A model generated the notes under the pieces. The model saw only the letters and a list, made by a program, of their open reading frames with translations, was not told the origin of the DNA and made no database searches. Positions 1-5,260 of a stretch of DNA of 5,260 bases are shown piece after piece. The first letter of the stretch is position 1. Each line of letters opens with the position of its first letter. Source of the stretch: Gracilibacteraceae bacterium (GTDB taxonomy: Bacteria; Bacillota; Desulfitobacteriia; Desulfitobacteriales; Syntrophobotulaceae); contig JAISEW010000054.1 in the NCBI GenBank assembly GCA_031263945.1, forward strand, positions 1 to 5,260. Reading direction: 5' to 3'. The position numbers were made by a program, and so were the translations under genes.

Positions 1-1
1 G

Positions 2-76
2 GCCGGGAGCAGCCTGAAGATGGTCGGGGCGCTGAACCTGGTATTAGACGCGCTGAAAGGAGTGCGTTCTCTATGA
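2..76 (+). CDS. fixC: C-terminal end of an upstream gene, probably FixC-type flavoprotein oxidoreductase (partial)
   Basis: An open frame enters from the left edge and gives 24 residues before a TGA stop: it starts AGSSLKMVGALNL and ends ALKGVRSL. The stop overlaps the fixX start as ATGA, the usual sign of translationally coupled genes. In fixABCX clusters fixC lies directly before fixX. FixC is an FAD enzyme related to electron-transfer flavoprotein-quinone oxidoreductase. The fragment has no diagnostic motif, so the name rests on the neighbour and the overlap, not on the protein itself. That a gene ends here is well supported; its identity is inferred. Confidence 0.6.
   Translation, partial: AGSSLKMVGALNLVLDALKGVRSL
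56..62 (+). promoter_or_regulatory. Ribosome binding site for fixX
   Basis: AAAGGAG lies 10 bases before the ATG at 73, inside the last codons of the upstream gene. It supports this start and, with the ATGA overlap, coupled translation of the two genes. Confidence 0.7.
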
Positions 77-357
77 GTACTGTAAACGTAGACGAAAAAC
101 TGGGAGTCAATAAATTTCACGTAGACGAAGGAAACGCGCATATCGTTCTCAAAGACAGTCCCGATCTGGCGGAATATCATAAGCTTTTTTTAGCCTGCCC
201 GGCCGGATTGTATAAAATTGACGACAGCGGCGTATTGCGCTTTGACTATGCCGGCTGCCTGGAGTGCGGCACTTGCCGCGTGCTGTGCGGGAAAACCATT
301 TTGGACAAATGGGAATTTCCAAACGGCGGCATGGGGATCGAATTCCGCTACGGATAA
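73..357 (+). CDS. fixX: FixX, ferredoxin-like electron-transfer protein
   Basis: This 94-residue protein has the length and signature of FixX. An isolated Cys-Pro (ACPAGLY, Cys42) is followed by GCLECGTCRVLCG with cysteines 62, 65, 68 and 72. In ferredoxins this pattern binds a [4Fe-4S] cluster, normally through three closely spaced cysteines plus the remote Cys-Pro, so one of the five may be a non-ligand. No signal peptide or membrane segment is seen, so the protein should be cytoplasmic. By family knowledge FixX forms a complex with FixC and the electron-transfer flavoprotein FixAB and moves electrons between flavin, quinone and low-potential carriers; in some anaerobes the complex bifurcates electrons from NADH. 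The gene overlaps the upstream stop by four bases and is the last of its operon in view. Its 3' end runs 10 bases into the end of folK on the other strand. Confidence 0.92.
   Translation: MSTVNVDEKLGVNKFHVDEGNAHIVLKDSPDLAEYHKLFLACPAGLYKIDDSGVLRFDYAGCLECGTCRVLCGKTILDKWEFPNGGMGIEFRYG
348..357. other. Overlap of the converging fixX and folK 3' ends
   Basis: fixX ends with TAA at 355-357 and folK, on the other strand, ends with TAG at 350-348, so ten base pairs code on both strands. There is no intergenic space for a shared terminator. Each transcript must run into the opposite gene unless it is ended by Rho or by structure inside the coding sequence. Confidence 0.9.
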
Positions 358-839
358 TTTAGTTTGCGCGCCCGCCCCGTTCCCTCCAGCCCGGCCACGA
401 GTTCGCCGCCGGGCAGACGCAGATCCGGCGCGATCTCCCGCAGGGGCGTAAGGACAAAAGCCCGTTCCGTCAGAAAAGGGTGCGGTATCGTCAGACTTTC
501 GTCATGCCAAACTATATCGCCCAGCAGCAAAATGTCAATATCTATTTCCCGCGGCCCCCAACGCGGTCCGTCGCGGCGGCGGCCCAGCCGGTCTTCCGCC
601 CTCTGGCATACGGCGAGCAGTTCTCTTGGCGCCAGAGTGGTGGCGACGGCAGCCGCCAGATTATAAAAATCAGCTTGCGGCACGCCGCCCCAAGGCTCGG
701 TGACATAAAACGACGACACCCGGAGCAGGCGTAAACCGGCGCTCCGGTCCAGTTCAGCCAGCGCGCGCCGCAAATGATCCTCCCGCGGCTCGACGTTGGA
801 TCCGAGGCTCAAATAACCGGTGATCTCAGACGGCGTCAT
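348..839 (-). CDS. folK: 6-hydroxymethyl-7,8-dihydropterin pyrophosphokinase (HPPK)
   Basis: This enzyme transfers pyrophosphate from ATP to 6-hydroxymethyl-7,8-dihydropterin, the step before dihydropteroate synthase in folate synthesis, in the cytoplasm. The 163 residues match the family length. Visible landmarks are YLSLGSN at 9-15, the pterin-site segment SSFYVTEPWG at 42-51, DFYNLA at 57-62, RWGPREIDIDILLLGD at 93-108, where Asp100 and Asp102 match the two magnesium-binding aspartates, and IPHPFLTERAFVL at 118-130 with the conserved His120 and Arg126. The start is fixed by an in-frame TGA immediately before the ATG (842-840), so no longer protein is possible. No good ribosome site precedes it. 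The gene overlaps the end of folB by 14 bases, so translation is probably coupled to folB. It is the last gene of the minus-strand string. Confidence 0.96.
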   Translation of the reverse strand: MTPSEITGYLSLGSNVEPREDHLRRALAELDRSAGLRLLRVSSFYVTEPWGGVPQADFYNLAAAVATTLAPRELLAVCQRAEDRLGRRRDGPRWGPREIDIDILLLGDIVWHDESLTIPHPFLTERAFVLTPLREIAPDLRLPGGELVAGLEGTGRARKLNYP

Positions 840-1215
840 TCACGGCGCCGTCTTCGCGCACCCGGTAAACTTCCACGGACACGTCCGCGAAAATCTCTTT
901 CAGCGGGGCGCTCGGTTTGTGTACGGTCACGCGCACCGCCGCGCAGTCAAAACCGCCGAGCAGATCAGCGGCGATCTGTTCGGCCAGCGTCTCGATCAGG
1001 TTGTACTTGCTTTCCATCACCCGCCATTTGACCGCGCGCGCCACATGGGTATAATTGACCGTCATAGTCAGATCGTCCGCCGGAGCGCGCGTCGCCGCCG
1101 GCAAATACAGATCCGCGTCAATAATGAATTTTTGCCCCAATTCCGCTTCCGCCGGGTTGACGCCGTGAAAAGCGTGGAAAGTCAATCCCTTGATATGCAG
1201 ACAGTCATTGGTCAT
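826..1215 (-). CDS. folB: Dihydroneopterin aldolase
   Basis: FolB cleaves 7,8-dihydroneopterin to 6-hydroxymethyl-7,8-dihydropterin and glycolaldehyde, and in many species also epimerises the substrate. The 129 residues are close to the family's usual 120. The family pattern is clear: FHAFHGV at 13-19, then ELGQ at 25-28, TVNY at 52-55, NLIETLAE at 72-79, and VTVHKPSAPL at 96-105. Glu23, Tyr55 and Lys100 line up with the catalytic Glu22, Tyr54 and Lys100 of the Staphylococcus aureus enzyme, and Glu75 with the pterin-anchoring glutamate. About ten extra residues follow the usual C-terminus (after VEVYR), and their DNA holds the start of folK. The gene begins inside the last 11 bases of folP and has its own strong ribosome site. 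Known members are cytoplasmic octamers. The call is secure. Confidence 0.96.
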   Translation of the reverse strand: MTNDCLHIKGLTFHAFHGVNPAEAELGQKFIIDADLYLPAATRAPADDLTMTVNYTHVARAVKWRVMESKYNLIETLAEQIAADLLGGFDCAAVRVTVHKPSAPLKEIFADVSVEVYRVREDGAVNDAV

Positions 1216-2422
1216 CTGTTTCTCCTTCGCCGGATCCCCATTCCGGCCGCATGGCGGCGGCCATGTCCAGCGCCCGGCGGTGAGCCGCTACATCGTGTAC
1301 CCGCAAAATATCCGCCCCGGCGCTCGCGGCCAGCACGCTGACCGCCAGCGTCGCTTCCAGCCGGTGTTCCACGCCGAGGCCCGCGGCGTGGCCGATGACC
1401 GATTTGCGCGAAGCGGCCAATAAAAGCGGCAGGCCGTAAGCGGCCAGTTCTTCCAGCCGGCGCAGCGTTTCCAGGCTTTGCGCCGCCGTCTTGCCAAATC
1501 CTATGCCCGGATCGGCGATGAGAGCTTCCGGCGGCAGGCCGGCTTTCAGGGCGATTTCCGCGCTTTCATCCCAGAAGCGCATAATATCGGCGACGACGTC
1601 GCCCGCAGCCGGGGCCGCCCGGTTGTGCGTCAGAACCACCGCCGCGCCGCCGGCCGCCGCCGCGTCCGCCATTTCCGGATCGCCGCGCAAACCCCAGATA
1701 TCATTCAGGATATGAGCGCCGGCGGCCAAGGCTTTCGCCGCCACAGCCGCTTTTTGCGTGTCCACGGAAATCAGGGCGCCGCGGCCGCGCAGCGCCGCCA
1801 ACACCGGTTCCAGCCGCTCCCACTCCTCGGCGGCGCCGACCGGGCGATACCCCGGCCGCGTGGACTCGCCGCCCACGTCGATAACACCCGCGCCTTCTTC
1901 CTCCATCTCCAGCCCTCTGGCCGCGGCGGCGGCCGCGTTCGCGTAAGATCCGCCGTCGGAAAAAGAATCGGGCGTCACGTTCAAGATACCCATCAGCGCC
2001 GGCCGCCCGCGCTCCAGTCGCAGCCGCCGGCCGCCGCCGCAGCATACGACCCGCTCCCGCCGCTCCGCCAGCTTCCGCAGCAAATCGCCTACCGCCGCGC
2101 CGATCGACCGCAGGCCGAAAGGCTGTCCCCGCAGTTTTTGCTCCAGAGCCAGAAGCTGTTTATGACTGCCCAGGAGCAGCACATCGCTCTCCTGCCGTCC
2201 TCCTGTGATCACGTCCCGGTGGATCGCCGCGTCCCCGCTGAAAGAAAGCATTGCCTGCTTTAAAATTAAGGCTGCCGGCGCGGAAACAGAGGATACCAGC
2301 ACCGCCCGGCTGAAAGCTTTGCCCGCCATGAGCGGGATCCCGCGCGGATCGACCCCGACGGCTCTCAGCGCCGCCGTCGCCGCGGGAATATTATGAATAT
2401 TCAGCCATCTTATTGCCGGCAT
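1205..2422 (-). CDS. folP: Dihydropteroate synthase with a long N-terminal extension
   Basis: FolP condenses 6-hydroxymethyl-dihydropterin pyrophosphate with p-aminobenzoate to give dihydropteroate; it is the sulfonamide target. The TIM-barrel enzyme fills about residues 140-395: LMGILNVTPDSFSDGG at 143-158, IDVGGESTRPG at 181-191, ISVDT at 218-222, ND at 240-241, DPGIGFGK at 304-311, ASRKS at 337-341 and RVHDV at 374-378. The pterin-site residues Asn148, Asp182, Asp221, Asn240, Asp304, Lys340, Arg374 and His376 are all present, so it should be active. The protein has 405 residues against about 280 for the common form. The first ~130 residues (WLNIHNIP at 6-13, ILKQAMLSFSGDAA at 53-66, SDVLLLGSHKQ at 79-89) form an extra region that I recall from other anaerobic Firmicutes FolP proteins, without a known function. 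The start is bounded by the glycosyltransferase stop, in the same frame only three codons before the ATG. Residues 161-168 and 253-262 are alanine-rich. Confidence 0.96.
   Translation of the reverse strand: MPAIRWLNIHNIPAATAALRAVGVDPRGIPLMAGKAFSRAVLVSSVSAPAALILKQAMLSFSGDAAIHRDVITGGRQESDVLLLGSHKQLLALEQKLRGQPFGLRSIGAAVGDLLRKLAERRERVVCCGGGRRLRLERGRPALMGILNVTPDSFSDGGSYANAAAAAARGLEMEEEGAGVIDVGGESTRPGYRPVGAAEEWERLEPVLAALRGRGALISVDTQKAAVAAKALAAGAHILNDIWGLRGDPEMADAAAAGGAAVVLTHNRAAPAAGDVVADIMRFWDESAEIALKAGLPPEALIADPGIGFGKTAAQSLETLRRLEELAAYGLPLLLAASRKSVIGHAAGLGVEHRLEATLAVSVLAASAGADILRVHDVAAHRRALDMAAAMRPEWGSGEGETDDQ
1222..1227 (-). promoter_or_regulatory. Ribosome binding site for folB
   Basis: On the minus strand AAGGAG sits six bases before the folB ATG, within the last codons of folP. 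It is the best-placed ribosome site in the gene string and supports the folB start inside folP. Confidence 0.75.
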
Positions 2423-2431
2423 CAGTCGATA

Positions 2432-3619
2432 TCAATCCTTCCTGCGTTTCTGCTCGCTGTCCGATATGCATTGCCGGTAAACCCTGAGTACGCTGCCCGC
2501 CACATTGTCCGCCTTGACTTCGTCCACCGAGCGTAAAACCGCCTCCCGCAGCCGAGCATACGCCTCGGGCGTCATATCGCGCACGGCGCGCAGTTTTTCG
2601 CCCATTTCCGCCGCCGTTTTAAAAACGAACCCGTTCACGCCTTCCCGCACGCGTTCTTTATTCAACTCGTCATAAAGCTGCAGGGCCGGCAGACCCGTCG
2701 CCGAGCCTTCCAAGAGAGAAATGGAGTCGGTGTCTGTGAGCGAAGCCGTGATATAGGCCTTGCAGAGACGATAATAAAACGGCAATTTTTCGTGTTCCAC
2801 TCTGCCGACAAAAACCACTCTGTCCGTAACGCCGCTTTTCAGCGCCAGGTTTTTCAGCTCCGGCAAGGCCGGCCCGTCGCCGATGACGAGCAGACAGACG
2901 CCGTCTTCCGGCGGCACGGCTTCCTGCCAGAAGCGGATGAGCGTGTCCACGTTTTTTTCCGAACCGATCCTCCCGACAAAACAGACGAGCATGGCGGAAG
3001 GCGGCAGGTCGTGCGCGGCGCGAAAAGCGCGGTCTTCTTCCGGCGGGGCGGACAGCGGCGTAAATATTTCCAGCTCGACCGGGTTGCGAATGACGGACAC
3101 GGATTTTTTCACGCCGAGATTATGGAAAAACTCCTCGCATTTACGCGAGGGGCCGATCAGGGCATTGGCGTTTTTGGCTAGCAATTTAAGGTATTTATGG
3201 GAAAAATAGGTAGCAGTGCGGATGAAAAGACGCGGCGAAACATAATATATATAATTGTCGTACATGGTGTGCAAGGTGTAAACAAGCGGTTTGCGCAGCA
3301 GTTTGGCCGCCGCGAGACCGGAGAGCCCCACTCCCATTTCCGTGTGGATATGGATGATATCCGGCTTAAAGGAACGGATGAGGGCGAGACGCTGAGAACT
3401 TATAGGCAAAGCGGCCCCATAGCCGTAGATCCGCCGCACCCGCAAAGCGGGACAATGCAGCACTCCGTCCTCCAGATAATGGCGGCTGGCGCCGGCGTCC
3501 GCCGTCACGACCAGCACTTCATGCCCCATGGAGCGCAGGCCCTGCGTCAAGGCGCGGACATGCGTGACGACCCCGTTGATGTCATTCAGGTACATTTCCG
3601 TAAATAAAGCGATACGCAT
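2432..3619 (-). CDS. Glycosyltransferase, GT-B fold, family 4 type, resembling diacylglycerol glucosyltransferases
   Basis: The 395 residues show both halves of a GT-B retaining glycosyltransferase. The N-terminal half has a glycine loop (DINGVVTHV, 13-21), HIHTEMG at 90-96 and TLHTMYDNYIYY at 115-126, a segment typical of 1,2-diacylglycerol 3-glucosyltransferases. The C-terminal nucleotide-sugar half has FVGRIGSEKN at 214-223, VIGDGP at 245-250, VVFVGRV at 268-274 and TDTDSISLLEG at 295-305. In the EX7E motif the first acid is Asp296 rather than Glu, paired with Glu304. No signal peptide or membrane helix is obvious; such enzymes often sit on the inner membrane face. By analogy it would transfer a sugar from a nucleotide-sugar donor to a lipid, but donor and acceptor cannot be read from sequence. 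It lies 13 bases after fhs and 9 before folP, so it is co-transcribed with folate genes without a clear metabolic link. The family call is firm; the substrate is not. Confidence 0.9.
   Translation of the reverse strand: MRIALFTEMYLNDINGVVTHVRALTQGLRSMGHEVLVVTADAGASRHYLEDGVLHCPALRVRRIYGYGAALPISSQRLALIRSFKPDIIHIHTEMGVGLSGLAAAKLLRKPLVYTLHTMYDNYIYYVSPRLFIRTATYFSHKYLKLLAKNANALIGPSRKCEEFFHNLGVKKSVSVIRNPVELEIFTPLSAPPEEDRAFRAAHDLPPSAMLVCFVGRIGSEKNVDTLIRFWQEAVPPEDGVCLLVIGDGPALPELKNLALKSGVTDRVVFVGRVEHEKLPFYYRLCKAYITASLTDTDSISLLEGSATGLPALQLYDELNKERVREGVNGFVFKTAAEMGEKLRAVRDMTPEAYARLREAVLRSVDEVKADNVAGSVLRVYRQCISDSEQKRRKD
2436..2443 (-). promoter_or_regulatory. Probable ribosome binding site for folP, widely spaced
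   Basis: AGGAAGGA on the minus strand lies in the last codons of the glycosyltransferase and ends 13 bases before the folP ATG, longer than the usual 5-10. The in-frame stop just upstream leaves no better ATG, GTG or TTG start. Translation may instead depend mainly on ribosomes finishing the glycosyltransferase. Confidence 0.5.
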
Positions 3620-3624
3620 ACAAA

Positions 3625-3630
3625 CTCCAG
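3625..3630 (-). promoter_or_regulatory. Ribosome binding site for the glycosyltransferase
   Basis: CTGGAG on the minus strand lies five bases before the ATG, in the 13-base gap after the fhs stop. It supports the ATG at 3619, from which the protein opens with the typical MRIALFTEMY strand. Confidence 0.6.
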
Positions 3631-3632
3631 CG

Positions 3633-5260
3633 TTAAAACAAGCCTGTTATGCGGCCGTCCGGAGCGATGTCCATTCCGGCGGCCGCCGGTTTTTTGGGCA
3701 AACCGGGCATGGTCATGATAGCGCCCGTGATAGCGACGATGAAGCCCGCGCCGGCTGCCAGACGCAACTCGCGCACATGAACGGTAAAATGTTCCGGGCG
3801 GCCCAGCAGCCCCGGATCGTCAGAAAGGGAATATTGGGTTTTGGCCATACAGACCGGCAGACCGCCATAACCTTCGGTCTCATATTGGCGGAGGGAAGCT
3901 TCCGCTTCCTTGGACAGAACTACGCCGTCCGCGCCGTAAATCTCCCGGCAAACGGTCTCGATCTTCACGCGGATCGGCGCCGCGAGGTCGTACAGCGGGT
4001 GAAAATCCGCCGGCTCGCTCTCCAGCGCGCGCAGGACAGCCTCCGCCAGCTCGCCGCCGCCGGCGCCGCCGCGGGTGAAAACTTCGGACAGCGCGGTTTC
4101 CGCGCCCAGCGCCGCGCAGCGCTCCCGGATAAAAGCCAGCTCCCGTTCCGTGTCACTGGGGAAGCGGTTTAAGGCCACGATCACAGGCACACCGAATTTC
4201 CCTATATTTTCCAAATGCTTCTCCAGATTGACTATTCCCCGCTCCAGAGCTGCCAGATCCTCGGCGGCCAGATTGCCCATGGCCGCGCCGCCGTTATATT
4301 TGAGCGCGCGCGCCGTAGCGACCAGAACGGTCAGATCCGGCCGCAGTCCGGCCAGACGGCATTTGAGGTCAAAGAATTTTTCCGCGCCGAGGTCGGCCCC
4401 GAACCCGGCTTCCGTCACGAGAATATCCGTCAGTTTTAAGCCGAGTTTCGTGGCGATAACGCTGTTGCAGCCGTGAGCGATATTGGCAAAAGGCCCGCCG
4501 TGGATGAATACGGGCGTGTTTTCCAGCGTCTGCACGAGATTGGGTTTGACCGCGTCTTTCAAGAGCAGGGCCATCGCTCCCGCCGCCGAAAGATCGCTCG
4601 CCGTGACAGGCCGTCCGTCATAAGTATAGGCGACGACGATCCTGCCGCAGCGCTCTTTCAAATCCATCAGATCTTCCGCCAGGCAGAGGATAGCCATGAC
4701 CTCCGAGGCCACCGTGATGTCAAAACCGCTTTCGCGGGGGACGCCTTCCGTCCGCCCGCCAAGGCCCAGCACAATATGGCGCAGGGCCCGGTCGTTCATG
4801 TCCAGGACGCGGCGAAACACCGTCCGGCGCGGGTCAACGCCCAGCGGATTGCCCTGTTGCAGCGAATTGTCCAACATGGCGGCCAATAAATTATGCGCCG
4901 AGGTGACGGCATGGAAGTCGCCGGTAAAATGCAGATTGATATCTTCCATCGGCACAGCCTGTGAGTGACCGCCGCCGGCCGCTCCGCCCTTTATCCCGAA
5001 ACAGGGGCCGAGGGACGGCTCGCGCAGGGCGATCATCGCTTTGCGCCCCATTTGGGTCAGCGCCTGCCCCAGGCCGACTGTCGTGGTGGTTTTGCCTTCG
5101 CCCGCCGAAGTCGGGTTGATGGCCGTGACAAGGATCAGCTTGCCGTCCGGGCGTTCCTTCACCCTTTGACACACGTCCAGCCCTATTTTCGCCTTATAAG
5201 GCCCGTAATACTCCAGATCGGTTTCCTCCAGCCCGATCATGGCCGCCACTTCGCCGATCC
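3633..5260 (-). CDS. fhs: Formate-tetrahydrofolate ligase (10-formyl-THF synthetase), 5' end outside the window
   Basis: Fhs joins formate to tetrahydrofolate with ATP to give 10-formyl-THF, feeding purine and formyl-Met synthesis and, in acetogens, the methyl branch of the Wood-Ljungdahl pathway. Counting from the GTG at 5249, landmarks are EYYGPYKAKI at 13-22, the ATP loop PTSAGEGKTTTT at 46-57, REPSLGP at 76-82, GIKGGAAGGG at 85-94, MEDINLHFTGDFHAVTSAHN at 101-120, and the family C-terminus DGRITGLF. The GTG is probably not the real start: the frame stays open to the edge, the codons before it read Ile-Gly-Glu, no ribosome site precedes the GTG, and the family usually has about 555-560 residues. 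Some 15-20 N-terminal residues therefore lie beyond the window. Pro-to-Ser in the usual PTPAGEGK loop is a mild variant. It is the first visible gene of the string, 13 bases before the glycosyltransferase. The reaction alone does not show whether the host is an acetogen. Confidence 0.97.
   Translation of the reverse strand, partial: IGEVAAMIGLEETDLEYYGPYKAKIGLDVCQRVKERPDGKLILVTAINPTSAGEGKTTTTVGLGQALTQMGRKAMIALREPSLGPCFGIKGGAAGGGHSQAVPMEDINLHFTGDFHAVTSAHNLLAAMLDNSLQQGNPLGVDPRRTVFRRVLDMNDRALRHIVLGLGGRTEGVPRESGFDITVASEVMAILCLAEDLMDLKERCGRIVVAYTYDGRPVTASDLSAAGAMALLLKDAVKPNLVQTLENTPVFIHGGPFANIAHGCNSVIATKLGLKLTDILVTEAGFGADLGAEKFFDLKCRLAGLRPDLTVLVATARALKYNGGAAMGNLAAEDLAALERGIVNLEKHLENIGKFGVPVIVALNRFPSDTERELAFIRERCAALGAETALSEVFTRGGAGGGELAEAVLRALESEPADFHPLYDLAAPIRVKIETVCREIYGADGVVLSKEAEASLRQYETEGYGGLPVCMAKTQYSLSDDPGLLGRPEHFTVHVRELRLAAGAGFIVAITGAIMTMPGLPKKPAAAGMDIAPDGRITGLF

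Noticed and set aside
389..414. Perfect 7-base inverted repeat GCCCGGC/GCCGGGC with a 12-base loop near the end of folK, as a possible terminator for fixX or folK.
   Set aside because: No T run follows it on either strand, the loop is long, and such GC repeats are expected by chance in this GC-rich coding sequence.
1917..1937. GC-rich repeat of GCC/GGC units on the plus strand, possibly a structured or regulatory element.
   Set aside because: It encodes the alanine-rich stretch of FolP at about residues 162-169 and is explained by GC-rich alanine codons.
1478..2263. A 261-codon plus-strand open frame opposite folP.
   Set aside because: It lies wholly antisense to a clear folP, is rich in Arg, Ala and Pro as expected for the reverse of GC-rich codons, and has no recognisable motif.
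3246..3274. Possible internal promoter on the minus strand in the glycosyltransferase: TTGCAC, 17 bases, TATATA, in an AT-rich patch.
   Set aside because: The -35 box matches the consensus at only three of six bases, and the AT-rich patch is explained by codons for a tyrosine/asparagine-rich conserved segment (YDNYIYY).
3528..4172. A 214-codon plus-strand open frame spanning the fhs/glycosyltransferase junction.
   Set aside because: It is antisense to two well-identified genes, with no ribosome site or family motif; it is a composition shadow.
5247..5249. GTG as the true fhs start, giving a 538-residue protein.
   Set aside because: The frame is open to the window edge, the preceding codons fit the family N-terminus, no ribosome site is present, and the product would be about 20 residues shorter than usual.

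Overview
The window is almost wholly coding. It holds two converging gene sets that meet, with overlapping 3' ends, at about position 350. On the plus strand are the last 24 codons of an upstream gene, probably fixC, followed by a complete fixX-type ferredoxin gene. On the minus strand, read from the right edge leftwards, is a tightly packed one-carbon/folate gene string: fhs (formate-tetrahydrofolate ligase, 5' end outside the window), a family 4-type glycosyltransferase, folP, folB and folK. Gaps in this string are 13 and 9 bases or are replaced by overlaps of 11 and 14 bases, so it looks like one transcription unit with translational coupling.

The folate genes supply consecutive steps. FolB makes 6-hydroxymethyl-7,8-dihydropterin, FolK pyrophosphorylates it, and FolP joins it to p-aminobenzoate. 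Fhs uses the finished cofactor, loading formate onto tetrahydrofolate as the 10-formyl form. FixX would work with FixA, FixB and FixC in an electron-transfer-flavoprotein complex that passes electrons to or from quinone and low-potential carriers. The glycosyltransferase has no obvious role in either pathway. Its sequence is closest in character to diacylglycerol glucosyltransferases that make membrane glycolipids.

Organism: a GC-rich anaerobic or facultative bacterium. A FolP with a long N-terminal extension, an Fhs and a FixX point to an anaerobic Firmicutes-type lineage. Negativicutes is a reasonable guess, but this rests on remembered family patterns and no search was run. There are no RNA genes, mobile elements, CRISPR arrays, phage genes or convincing terminators, and no gene-free stretch longer than about 13 bases. 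I do not see a new biological system. The points most worth a second look are the glycosyltransferase inside a folate operon (with Asp in place of the first Glu of its EX7E motif) and the FolP N-terminal domain of unknown function.
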